Below are positions 11,401 to 20,890 of a DNA stretch of 64,000 nt, one piece after another. The DNA comes from Megamerina dolium (lineage: Eukaryota > Arthropoda > Insecta > Diptera > Megamerinidae), in assembly GCA_963854835.1 (NCBI GenBank), contig OY978526.1, positions 17,967,868 through 18,031,867 on the forward strand. The letters run 5' to 3'. Positions within the stretch are counted from its first letter, which is position 1, and each line of letters begins with the position of its first letter. The notes under the pieces are model-generated. The model saw only the letters and a list, made by a program, of their open reading frames with translations, searched no databases and was not told the DNA's origin. A program made the position numbers and the translations under genes.

Positions 11401-14256
11401 GACATTTTTAGCTACCCTAACCCTAACAAAATCAGACTTAGTATATTAAGGGATCAAATCGCTGTGACTCTATGATCTACAATATGATCGTGAAAACAGG
11501 CAAAATTTATCACTTATCACTTAATATGATGTAGTGAATATCAGTTGTCTATAGATTATCGTATATATATAAAATTATAATATATTCAAAGAAATTTCAT
11601 ATCGATGAGGTGGACATTAATTTGTAAATTTAATTTCACATGACCTTGACTACAGTAACTACTTGTTATATATTTTTCAATACCATTAACTTAGGTCACT
11701 TATTAATTTTCAAATTCATAATTTCTATTGATTATTTCACTACATTAAATGTTCAATAATTACAATTCATTTCGATTAACACGAATCATACACCTGGTAC
11801 ATACATACATTTGTATATATTGATGATCATTTATCATTTGTAATGTATTGTACATTTACATTTTAAATTATGAAAATTTCTACACGTACATACATTTAGA
11901 ACTTGATGAATGTTATTTGAAGAAATTGTTTTCATAATATCACAATAAGGTATTTGTCCCCAGCGACCACTTGAAATATTCGTAATGGTGCTTTCTCTCT
12001 CTTTTTTGCTCTATCTCTTCTACACTTTCTGACTATATTTCTCGTAGTATTCTCAATCGTATAATCATAAGAGCTTACGAAATAAGTATTGCGTTGCTTA
12101 TAAATGCGTTTATGTGTGGTTTTATGTGTGTGTGTGTGTGTGTGGCAATTGTAAAATGCAATTTTGCATTTGAATCGATGCATCGGTGTTTGTACGACTG
12201 AATGAAAGAATGAACGAATGAGTGAATGAATGGGTGTGTGTAAATGAATGAATGTTTGAATGAATGAAATTGAATGTTATTCGAGGAATATTTCTCATTT
12301 TCACACCCAGAGTAATAGCAATCGAAAGAGCTTCATATATACACTGGGAGAGTAGATGCGGAGTATATGAAAAAGAACAATAAAACACTGAATATTAGCA
12401 GTGGCAACACAAGGATAGTAAACAAAAACGGTTTTCACCTTTATAAACAGTTGTGTTTGTGTGTGTGTGAGAAAGAGTGAATGCAATAATATAGTAGAAC
12501 GGCAGCAGCAGCTAGTAGCTAGTAGTAACAAGAACAACAGATAACGTAAGCGTACCACTTCCATACTACCTACACTAACTATCATCAGCATGCATGGAAA
12601 ACATGCAAATAAAAGCAATCGTATGATGGAAATCGTAACGTAACGCAATACTCATACAATTCATACGCCTTGTTGTACCTAAATATGTACGGATCATTGT
12701 ATATAGTTGCATGTTATATGTATGATACGTAGTACATAGTTCATATAGACAAAAAGGAGGGAGGAAACAGCAGCCGACACTTTGTCGAACTAATAAATTC
12801 ATACAAATTGATATAAGAAAATTGCATCTGAAAGTTTTATGAGGCAATAAAACAACACACACGACGAGAATGTATTTCGAATGAACGATATGAGCAGCAC
12901 AATACTTACATACGTACAACACACAACACGCACAACCATAAAACGTGCGTAGGGGGGGTGGTGATGAAGAGTGAATAATAAGAGTGTTAAATGAATGACA
13001 GCAGGTAGTATGTAACATACATAGATATGGGCGGTAGAACGTATCAGATGTGATATTTTGAAAAGAAGTAGGAATGTGGCACGTGTTGTGTTAACAATAA
13101 CAACAACGATGTACAGCTGCCGCACAAACGAATTATGAGTCAAAGATATGGGTGTCATGTTGGCGATGAGCTAATGTCGCTGCTGCTGCTGCTGCATACT
13201 CTCATTGCGATATACTCATATTTACAAATTTGTACGATGAAAAGCGTTTTTATACGTCTGTATGTTGGTTGTCACCGCTTTTGCTGCCACTGCTGATGCT
13301 GTTATCTACATACCAACTATTATTTGTCTGCTTGCTTTCCAAACGTATTTATCCGTTTGCCACATCTGTCTACATTGCTACTACTAGTGCTTGTTACACA
13401 TGTTTATGTGAAACGTAGAGATGGTCTACAGATGGCATTTGAGTTGCAATGGTAGTCGCATTTTGGGTGACATTCCTAGACTAAGGTTTAGGTACACAGA
13501 GATATTTCACATCTAAGCAATTAACTATTTTGCTCTGTGGTGAGTGCTTGTACCACGTTCTGTCTGTCTGTCTGCCTGTCCTTTTTTGATTGTCCTTGTA
13601 TCTCTAAATGTCCATCTTTCTGTCTGTCTGTTTGGCACAAAATTCATTATTATCGTTGTTGATGCTTTGTTGATGCTATTGCATCGAAGGCATATTTATA
13701 AATGCCGCTTGTAGAATTTCATGATACCTGCATGATATCACGGTGTATTGCTGCTCTGCCTTTGCTAAAGAACACTGTTCAGTGCGTACAGCGTTTCACA
13801 TTTGCTTGTGGTAATGTCACAATCATCACTATAAGTGTTGTTGATACTCGACGTCTGTATTTCATTACAGAGCACGGTACAAGCAATTTCTTCTGTTTAT
13901 GCTGTATATCCTGTTGATGGTATGTCACCTCAGTGGCTCGTTTAAGTCAAAAGAGGCAAATGACTATGGTCTAACAGATTCCATAGTGAAAATCAAGGGG
14001 AAGCTTTTGTCTAGTATGTTTACTATTCTTGTTGTATAGCTTTACTCACAATATATATGGACATTCTATTAATCTATTTATACATATATAGCCAAAAAAT
14101 GATGGCGGATAATTGAAGCTGTCGAGGTAATGGGTGCATATTTTCAGCAAATTATTTGAAAAACAAAACGAAAATTATAAACATTCGGAGACAGAATGAA
14201 TAAATGTAAAAATAAATAGAATAAATTGATGAAAAAAATCAAAATAAATAGAAATA
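11401..14256. other. AT-rich non-coding stretch with microsatellites
   Basis: No gene recognised. It contains a TG repeat at 12124-12144, a GAATGAATGAATG-type tetranucleotide region at 12195-12270, a TG repeat near 12454-12468, a GCT repeat near 13175-13195 and TCTG repeats near 13560-13580. Several minus-strand open frames between 11930 and 13160 overlap one another across low-complexity DNA and show no family feature. Confidence 0.5.
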
Positions 14257-14261
14257 CAGAC
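14257..14261. repeat. Target-site duplication of BEL element, left copy
   Basis: CAGAC directly precedes the 5' LTR and is repeated at 19987-19991 directly after the 3' LTR. Five bases is the usual duplication for BEL/Pao integrases. The match fixes the LTR ends as TGTC...TACA. Confidence 0.85.
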
Positions 14262-14730
14262 TGTCTACGACAGAATGAAATACGCGCACACTGCTCTGCA
14301 AGTTTGGTTTTCCTTTATTTTTGAGTGTGTTGGCAACATTGGTTTTACCAACTGTTCGTTGTCATGTTAACGTCGTTTTTTTATTATCATTCTCAAGATA
14401 TACCTACAAGTGGACAGAACCGTGTGCGGTACTTTTTTATCTCCCCCGTTCTCTCTCTTATAATAAGAATTGTACAATAGCTAAATAAAAACTAATGTAA
14501 ATTAAATTAAGACACATACACAAACATTATCGAACAATAAATTCAAATTGTTATACATTAAAATGAAAAAGTGAGTGCGTTACTGTGTAAATTACTTTAT
14601 ATGTGCGATCTATATCAGCAACAACTTCAAATCTACAACCAACACGACAATCACCACCTCACCAACACCTACAGACAAGGAGTTGCCACCGTTGGAACGA
14701 GCTCACCTGGCACCCCATCTCTCTCATACA
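14262..14730 (+). repeat. 5' LTR of BEL element
   Basis: Starts TGTCTACGACAG and ends CTCTCATACA. No difference from the 3' LTR was found by reading both through. AATAAA-type signals at 14484 and 14536 could serve polyadenylation in the R region. The identity implies recent insertion, though gene conversion is an alternative. Confidence 0.93.
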
Positions 14731-14737
14731 CATTTTT

Positions 14738-14754
14738 TGGTCCTTCGAGCCGGA
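14738..14754 (+). other. Primer-binding site, tRNA-Tyr type
   Basis: TGGTCCTTCGAGCCGGA lies seven bases after the 5' LTR. It is the complement of the 3' end of animal tRNA-Tyr (acceptor strand TCGAAGGA plus CCA and the start of the T arm). The tRNA identity is from memory of the acceptor stem and should be confirmed by alignment. Confidence 0.75.
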
Positions 14755-16220
14755 TCGGCTCGCAACGTTGGTAAGAGACAGTCTTGGCTGCAGGTAGTAG
14801 GAGGTACTTTCCTTTCAAATCTGCTTGCGTATTTATTGTGGAAATACTTTCCCAATAAATATTGAACATTATAATAGATATATAATATATATACAAATTT
14901 TATATGTACTTTATTTGAGTGCATATGTTACATATGTATGTACTTTTTTCTTCTTAAATATACTACGTATAAAAACTTGAAAATAATAATAAAAAAAAAA
15001 AACAACTCTTTTCCAAGAGTTATTGTTGCTGTTGATATTGGCCATATCAACGCATTCGTTTTCTTCGGCACATGAAATATATTGCAATAACTACGTTATT
15101 GTGATTATTATTTCTATCTCAATAAGAAAGGTAATTTGTTGTACTACGTACACATTAATTAGCCTCTCTTATTTTCATATATCTTGACTGTCTTCGCGGT
15201 TTACATGATTGTTGCTAGTACCGAAATATTATAAAGCAAAACATTAAGTATATGTTGTTTAGCAAAACAAAAATAATACTTCTACCTCGTTTCCTCGTTT
15301 CTAAAACAAAATTTGCCAAAAACAACATTTTGTTGATGGTAATTTCATATTCCTTACTATAAAGATCAAAAGTACAGGTCAGCTGTTTGTTTTTGGATTT
15401 GTTTTGTCTCTTCTTACGAATTAATCTCGACTGTTGCGGTATAGACATACATACATACTCTTTTTGTAATAATTGTGCTTGCTTTATATGCAATGCAATA
15501 CAAATTCACATGCTATTACCTATTGCTGGTGGTATAAATACTCGTCACTTGCATTAAATCTACATTTGTTCGTATATGCATAAACAAACAACAACAGGTA
15601 CACCCAAAATTAGGCAATAAAACGTATTACATACGCAACAACAAAATATATTGATTTGTCTCGGCGTAGGTACCTGCATTTGATTAAAAGTATAGCGGTA
15701 CTGTATATTGTTGCTTAATCTCGTTCTCCCTACTCTTTGTTTCGCTTATGTACATTAACAACAAAATATATTTACATTGGCTGGTGCTTATATACAAGGA
15801 ATATAATTGTAACAACAATTGTACACTGTCTTTTCTATTGGGAAAACACCCAGGGAGAAAAATAGTCACTATCGGCCCTAAGTTGCTACAGTGCGAACAA
15901 ATAATATAATTGATTTTTGTTGTGCGAAATAAAAAAAAATACAAGTTGAGGGAAGTAATAATCAGTGTTTGCCAAACTTTTATCTGGTCCCGCGCGAATA
16001 TTAACTTGTACATATTACGTAAGTGTACTTTTATACATAAATATCGCATTTTTTTTATAAGTTTGCACACTTTACTGTTTAAGACTACGTCTTTCGGATT
16101 AATATCTTGCTGGGCACATTTTGGCAAACCATATTTGTTTTGATAAGTTGTGTAAACAGGCTTATTTCCAGATTCACCAGCATTTTTCTCTCGGTTTTTC
16201 TGTGATTCTACGAATTACGC
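14755..16220 (+). other. Long untranslated leader of BEL element
   Basis: About 1.47 kb separate the primer site from the gag start. The sequence is AT-rich, unlike gag, and has no long + strand frame. It holds a donor-like GGTAAGAG at 14770-14777 and two hairpins (15004-15051) that may be packaging or dimerisation signals. Several CAG acceptor-like trinucleotides lie just before gag (16160-16180), so the leader may be spliced out. The splicing is inference. Confidence 0.6.
15004..15051 (+). promoter_or_regulatory. Two adjacent RNA hairpins in the BEL leader
   Basis: The first stem pairs AACTCTT (15004-15010) with AAGAGTT (15015-15021) around loop TTCC. The second pairs GTTGATA (15031-15037) with TATCAAC (15045-15051) around the 7-nt loop TTGGCCA, which contains the self-complementary TGGCCA. 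A stem with a palindromic loop resembles retroviral dimer-initiation hairpins. The role in genome dimerisation or packaging is inferred. Confidence 0.4.
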
Positions 16221-18308
16221 ATGAAAATGTCAGCTTTAAAGCTATTCAATGCAGCCGCAAAGGAGATCATCGATTTTAAAACAAATTTCCAGACGGTTTT
16301 TGCTGATATCCATGACCGATTTTTTCTGGAAGCTCAAGAAAAGGAGTTTCAAGCCCTATGGAACGAGTGTAAAGATGCATATTTTTCAATCGGAAGGGAC
16401 GATGTTGGTGATGGATTTGTTCAAATCAAGGAGACATATAAAAGGTGCAAAACCGCTTATGTCCAATGCTTCTCGGCCATCAACGCTCAGCTACACGAGC
16501 TTGACGCTAAGGTGGCAAATCCCGCAAGTTCAACTCCTCCTGCTGAGGGTCCCTCTCACAACTATTCGTTTCCCGCTGTACAACTTCCTCCATGTGACAC
16601 CCCATGTTTTTCTGGTGATTATGTTTCGTGGCCAAGTTTTCGAGACATGTTCACGGCCCTATATCGAAACAATCCCCGATTGTCCCCGGTTGAGAAATTG
16701 TATCATTTATTACAAAAAACCCGTGGAGAAGCATATAGTATAATTAAGTCAACTCCGTTGACTAACGATGGCTTCTCAATAGCATGGCAGAATCTGGAGG
16801 AACGGTATGAGAACACGCGTATCCTTATCAACATTCAATTGAAAACACTTTTCAATTTGCAGCCAATTGTGCAAGAAACCGGTTCTCATATAAAGCGCTT
16901 ACAGAGTACGATAAATGATTGCATCACAAACTTGAAGTTGTTGAACGTTGACACAAGTCATTGGGATGCAATTATTGTGTATTTGTGTTCCACAAAACTC
17001 CCCGATACCACCCTGTGTCTGTGGGAACAATCTATCAAGGACAAACGAAAAATCCCAAATTGGAGTGACTTTGATGCCTTCCTGACAGAACGTTTTCAGA
17101 CGCTTGAATCGGTGTTGGACATACGAAGTGGCTCTGGGCAACCCAGCCAACCACAAAATCGTCAATTCAACCAGGCACCAAATCGACAACCCGGCTTATT
17201 GGAATCTTTCAAGCGGCATACTACAACTCCAGCAAATTCTCGAAGGCTGAATACATTTCGCACGACAATTGCACATCATAATTGTCCGCTGTGTAGGAAA
17301 GCACATTCACTACGTGTTTGCTCTGAATTCCTCAAACTCTCAGTAGATAAGCGTCTTTCAATTGTGAAAAGAAACAAACTATGTACAAATTGTTTTGCCA
17401 ACTCACATGATATCGGCAATTGCACTAGCCGATTCACGTGCTCCGCATGTAGAAAACGGCATCATTCATTGCTTCATAGGCTTCATAACACGTTCAGTAC
17501 TAGTCGCGATCCATTTACTATCACAACTCCAACTGCGCCATCAGTTGTAGTTTCTCGCCAGTCGTCTGATCCTCAGCGACAAGCTGTCACCAACGAGAAA
17601 CAGCATACCCCGTCCATCAGTTCAATCCACTCAGCCAAAAATCGGGAAAAGCAATGCCATAAAAGGATCTTGTCATTCTACACTGAAATCAAACGGTGTC
17701 AATTCCCGAACAGTTCCAATTCGTCCTTTGGTGGTTCATGCGACATGTATCAAACAGGAAGCAACAAACAACATTATTCCAAAACTCCCGGAAACTTTAA
17801 TTCAAACGAGAAGTCAATTGATTCATCCGATGGAATATCTACTAAGGCATGTTGTCAATTATGTAGAGGTAACCACCACCTGCGAACATGCACGAAGCTC
17901 TCAAAACTTACAGTTTACGAGAGAATATCCCTTGTGCGAAAGTGCAATTTATGCGTCAACTGCTTGGCAACATCGCATACTCTTACAGAGTGCCATAGCA
18001 AGTTCTCATGCCGTATTTGTGGAAGACGACACCACTCCGTGCTTCATCGATTACCTCAAAATCCGAACATAAAGCACAATCGCCAAGATTTCCAAACTTC
18101 TTCTCGAACAGAGAAGCTTAGATCTTCCAGATCTTGCCAATCCAAAATTCAACTCCCTTCAGAGAAGTCGACCACTTCTACCCCATCTAAAGAGGTATTT
18201 TCCACTCGTCACTCTAGTTTTATCAGTGATATAAATCGTACCCGAATCCCAAAGCACTCAATACAGCCTAATATTGCCCCCACAAATTTATTAGAGTGGA
18301 AACGTTAA
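16221..18308 (+). CDS. gag: BEL/Pao Gag polyprotein, with duplicated zinc-knuckle module
   Basis: An intact 695-codon frame. Residues 1-115 are a charged, helical N-terminal part. A BEL/Pao Gag core (the DUF1759 type) starts near residue 122 (LPPCDTPCFSGDYVSWPSF) and runs to about 290, including RGEAYSIIKSTPL and WQNLEERYEN. Residues 355-422 form the Cys/His module characteristic of BEL/Pao (CPLC...H...C, CTNC...H...C, FTCSACRKRHHSLLH). A second copy of the same module, with identical Cys/His spacing and about half the residues identical, is at 545-612. The spacer of about 120 residues is Ser/Thr-rich. Gag coats and packages the element RNA in cytoplasmic particles. The first ATG (16221) is chosen; a second at 16227 is possible. 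In relatives the frame continues into a protease with an active-site Asp; here it stops. Confidence 0.92.
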   Translation: MKMSALKLFNAAAKEIIDFKTNFQTVFADIHDRFFLEAQEKEFQALWNECKDAYFSIGRDDVGDGFVQIKETYKRCKTAYVQCFSAINAQLHELDAKVANPASSTPPAEGPSHNYSFPAVQLPPCDTPCFSGDYVSWPSFRDMFTALYRNNPRLSPVEKLYHLLQKTRGEAYSIIKSTPLTNDGFSIAWQNLEERYENTRILINIQLKTLFNLQPIVQETGSHIKRLQSTINDCITNLKLLNVDTSHWDAIIVYLCSTKLPDTTLCLWEQSIKDKRKIPNWSDFDAFLTERFQTLESVLDIRSGSGQPSQPQNRQFNQAPNRQPGLLESFKRHTTTPANSRRLNTFRTTIAHHNCPLCRKAHSLRVCSEFLKLSVDKRLSIVKRNKLCTNCFANSHDIGNCTSRFTCSACRKRHHSLLHRLHNTFSTSRDPFTITTPTAPSVVVSRQSSDPQRQAVTNEKQHTPSISSIHSAKNREKQCHKRILSFYTEIKRCQFPNSSNSSFGGSCDMYQTGSNKQHYSKTPGNFNSNEKSIDSSDGISTKACCQLCRGNHHLRTCTKLSKLTVYERISLVRKCNLCVNCLATSHTLTECHSKFSCRICGRRHHSVLHRLPQNPNIKHNRQDFQTSSRTEKLRSSRSCQSKIQLPSEKSTTSTPSKEVFSTRHSSFISDINRTRIPKHSIQPNIAPTNLLEWKR

Positions 18309-19502
18309 CGTGCGAATGTGGCTCGTACTGATTGACAGAAGCCACACCCTTATTATGTAGCAATGTTTCGTCAGATTCTACGAATCGGACCGTAATACGC
18401 ATTCTTCTTTCATTGTGTTCAGCAAACTCTAATTAAACTATCCGATTGTCAGATTTCTGCGGAACGTCAAGGTAACTATGCAGTGGCATAGCGTACATGC
18501 GTATGAAAAATCTGAGGTGTTAAATATTGTACACTAATTGCTACATGTCCATAAACGAAGTCAACCATCATACGGTCACGAACCCGAAACTCATTTGGAT
18601 TTTAGCTGAGTCTAGACATCGTCAAAAGCATTTCCATCTCCGAAAATCCCGCCAATCTGGCATCCCCACTTTTTTTCACTTTCGTGCTCTACGAGCCGAG
18701 AATATCAGAATTTCTTAACTATATGTGAAGTATTCTCAGGATTGTAAAAGCAGCAAGCGCTAAGGGCTTTGAAGCTCAATTATATGGAATCAATATCGGA
18801 GAAACTCACTGTCACAACCGTTGTGATCTGTGCTCTTTTATGTGACGTACCCCAACTCGAGATCCTTTAGTTTGGTTAGACAATTACGTTGGCATGCCAT
18901 TCTCTTATGTCTGGCTTACGACCAGCCTTTATGCTGTTATACTCTCTACGAATCCTTCTGGCTACCATGGAAGGAAGAGTACTTTAAGAAACCACACGTT
19001 CGATATCTTCGAAGCACCCAGAAACAGATCACTACTTTAAATACAGAGGTGATCAAAATCTTTACAAGATCGTTCTTATCGCATTGAGAAGTGTCAACAT
19101 TCAGCTATCAACAGCCAGCGATTTAAACAACAATCAACATTCAGTATTAATTATTCAACAATCAACACTCTGCAGTCAATATTCAACATTCAACATATTC
19201 ATCAATCAACATCCCACCACATTGAACAGTTATTATTCCTCTCGAAATGTTTTCTTTTCATTTTTGTTGAACATCATTACGATTGTGATATGCACTCCGT
19301 GCAGTGTCCCTCCTTTGATTGCTGCTCATTTGGATTGGATCATTCCAGGCTTCGTAGTTTAAGCTAAATGAATTGTATTAGTTTTAAGGTTATATATAAT
19401 ATTACTACCACTGTACAACTCCTTTCTCTGTCTCTCTCTATCTCTATCTTCTCTCTCTCTCTCTCTCTGGGGTAGATCTTTCGTGTCCTTTGCAGTATTC
19501 CT
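18309..19502 (+). pseudogene. Collapsed pol/3' region of the BEL element
   Basis: No protease DSG, RT YxDD or integrase D,D35E block could be found. A piece near 18930-19030 reads ESFWLPWKEEYFKKPHVRYLRS. It resembles the FWxRWxxEYLxxLxxRxKW stretch near the end of BEL/Pao integrases, so a scrap of the pol C-terminus may survive. The stretch 19085-19225 is rich in ATTCAACA repeats and resembles an untranslated tail. A CT microsatellite lies at 19450-19468. Most of pol has been deleted. Confidence 0.6.
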
Positions 19503-19517
19503 GCAAGGGGGGCGGAA
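19503..19517 (+). other. Polypurine tract of BEL element
   Basis: GCAAGGGGGGCGGAA directly abuts the 3' LTR at 19518. The purine-rich run is the usual plus-strand primer site of LTR elements. Confidence 0.8.
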
Positions 19518-19986
19518 TGTCTACGACAGAATGAAATACGCGCACACTGCTCTGCAAGTTTGGTTTTCCTTTATTTTTGAGTGTGTTGGCAACATTGGTT
19601 TTACCAACTGTTCGTTGTCATGTTAACGTCGTTTTTTTATTATCATTCTCAAGATATACCTACAAGTGGACAGAACCGTGTGCGGTACTTTTTTATCTCC
19701 CCCGTTCTCTCTCTTATAATAAGAATTGTACAATAGCTAAATAAAAACTAATGTAAATTAAATTAAGACACATACACAAACATTATCGAACAATAAATTC
19801 AAATTGTTATACATTAAAATGAAAAAGTGAGTGCGTTACTGTGTAAATTACTTTATATGTGCGATCTATATCAGCAACAACTTCAAATCTACAACCAACA
19901 CGACAATCACCACCTCACCAACACCTACAGACAAGGAGTTGCCACCGTTGGAACGAGCTCACCTGGCACCCCATCTCTCTCATACA
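19518..19986 (+). repeat. 3' LTR of BEL element
   Basis: A 469-bp copy of the 5' LTR with no difference seen on direct reading. It is followed by the CAGAC target duplication at 19987-19991, which runs directly into family A repeat sequence. Confidence 0.93.
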
Positions 19987-19991
19987 CACAG

Positions 19992-20890
19992 ACTTCTATG
20001 TCAAGTTTTATCTTGAAAGCTTTTAAGCTATTTAAGGACACAAATATGGAAAACATTATTTCTGACACATACTGTTGTATTGGAACTAAGAGTAATTTGC
20101 ATTCAATCAGCACTGGTTTTAATCTCCTTTATTTCTGAGTATAACAATTATTGCGAACTAAATTAAAACTCGATAGTTTCATATTTGTAGGCACAAAGTA
20201 TGAAAAAAATGCACTTCAAAATACACTACTTTTGTATGGGAAGTTCATCAAATTAGGCCATTTCTTAATCTACTCTATTTTCTGGCACTAATAATATAAT
20301 GTGCCAATTTTAAATCGATAGCTTCATAATAATGTGCATTAAATTCAAAAAAATAAAATAAAATAAAATAAAAATAAAAACAATCCGAACCATACTTTTG
20401 TATGAGAATTAGGCTTGCTTTTCATTTGATTAAGCCCATCATTAACCAAATCTATTTTTGTTAGTATGAATAATATACTGAAGTGAGATTCAGCTTGATA
20501 GCTTCATGTTTATGGGCAAAAAACCTGAAAACATACACTCCACAACAAATTTTTGTATGGGAGGTAGGCTTGGTTTTCACCCGATTAAGCTTATTGTTCA
20601 GTTTCTGGATTATAGAGTGAATATAAAAGTATATACTAAAGTTCAACTGCATAGTTTAATATTTTCATACCTAAAATATGAAAATAAGCACGTGGAAAAA
20701 TATTTTTGTGAGGGAGGTATGTGTGATTCTCATTTGATTACTTCGATTTTTAAATATTTCGATTCTTAGCTAAAATTAACCCTCTACACTGAGTTTCACT
20801 TTGATAGCATCATATTTATGTACAAAAAGTGTGAAAAAATACATTCTCGAACATAATTTTGTATGCAAGAAGAGATTCGTGTTTGAGCGA
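19992..20890. repeat. Degenerate tandem repeat, family A, array 2
   Basis: Six diverged units. The TTGTATGGGAGG-like core starts at 20075, 20232, 20398, 20553, 20706 and 20859, with spacings 157, 166, 155, 153 and 153. The 166-bp interval contains an AAAAT simple-repeat expansion (20348-20380). Other recurring blocks are GATAG(C/T)TTCATATTTATGG, AAAACATACACTC and GGTTTTCACCCGATTAAG. It is homologous to the array at 1-480. It has no coding potential. Confidence 0.78.

Larger units (their letters stand above)
14262..19986 (+). mobile_element. BEL/Pao LTR retrotransposon, gag-only, young
   Basis: A 5725-bp element with all the structural signals: 469-bp LTRs with TG...CA ends (14262-14730 and 19518-19986) that appear identical on direct reading, a 5-bp target duplication CAGAC, a primer-binding site at 14738, a polypurine tract before 19518, and a long intact gag at 16221-18308. 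Autonomous BEL/Pao elements encode gag-protease-RT-RNase H-integrase in roughly 5 kb of coding sequence. Here only about 1.2 kb lies between the gag stop and the 3' LTR, with no RT or integrase core. It is therefore a non-autonomous derivative that moved recently, presumably with enzymes from a full-length relative. Confidence 0.93.

Noticed and set aside
11932..13158. Several overlapping minus-strand frames up to 147 codons
   Set aside because: The frames overlap each other across AC/GAATG repeats. Composition follows the repeats and no family features are present.
17728..18072. 114-codon frame overlapping gag in another phase
   Set aside because: It lies wholly inside the intact gag frame and lacks a protease DSG motif. 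It was considered as a frameshifted protease but nothing matched.
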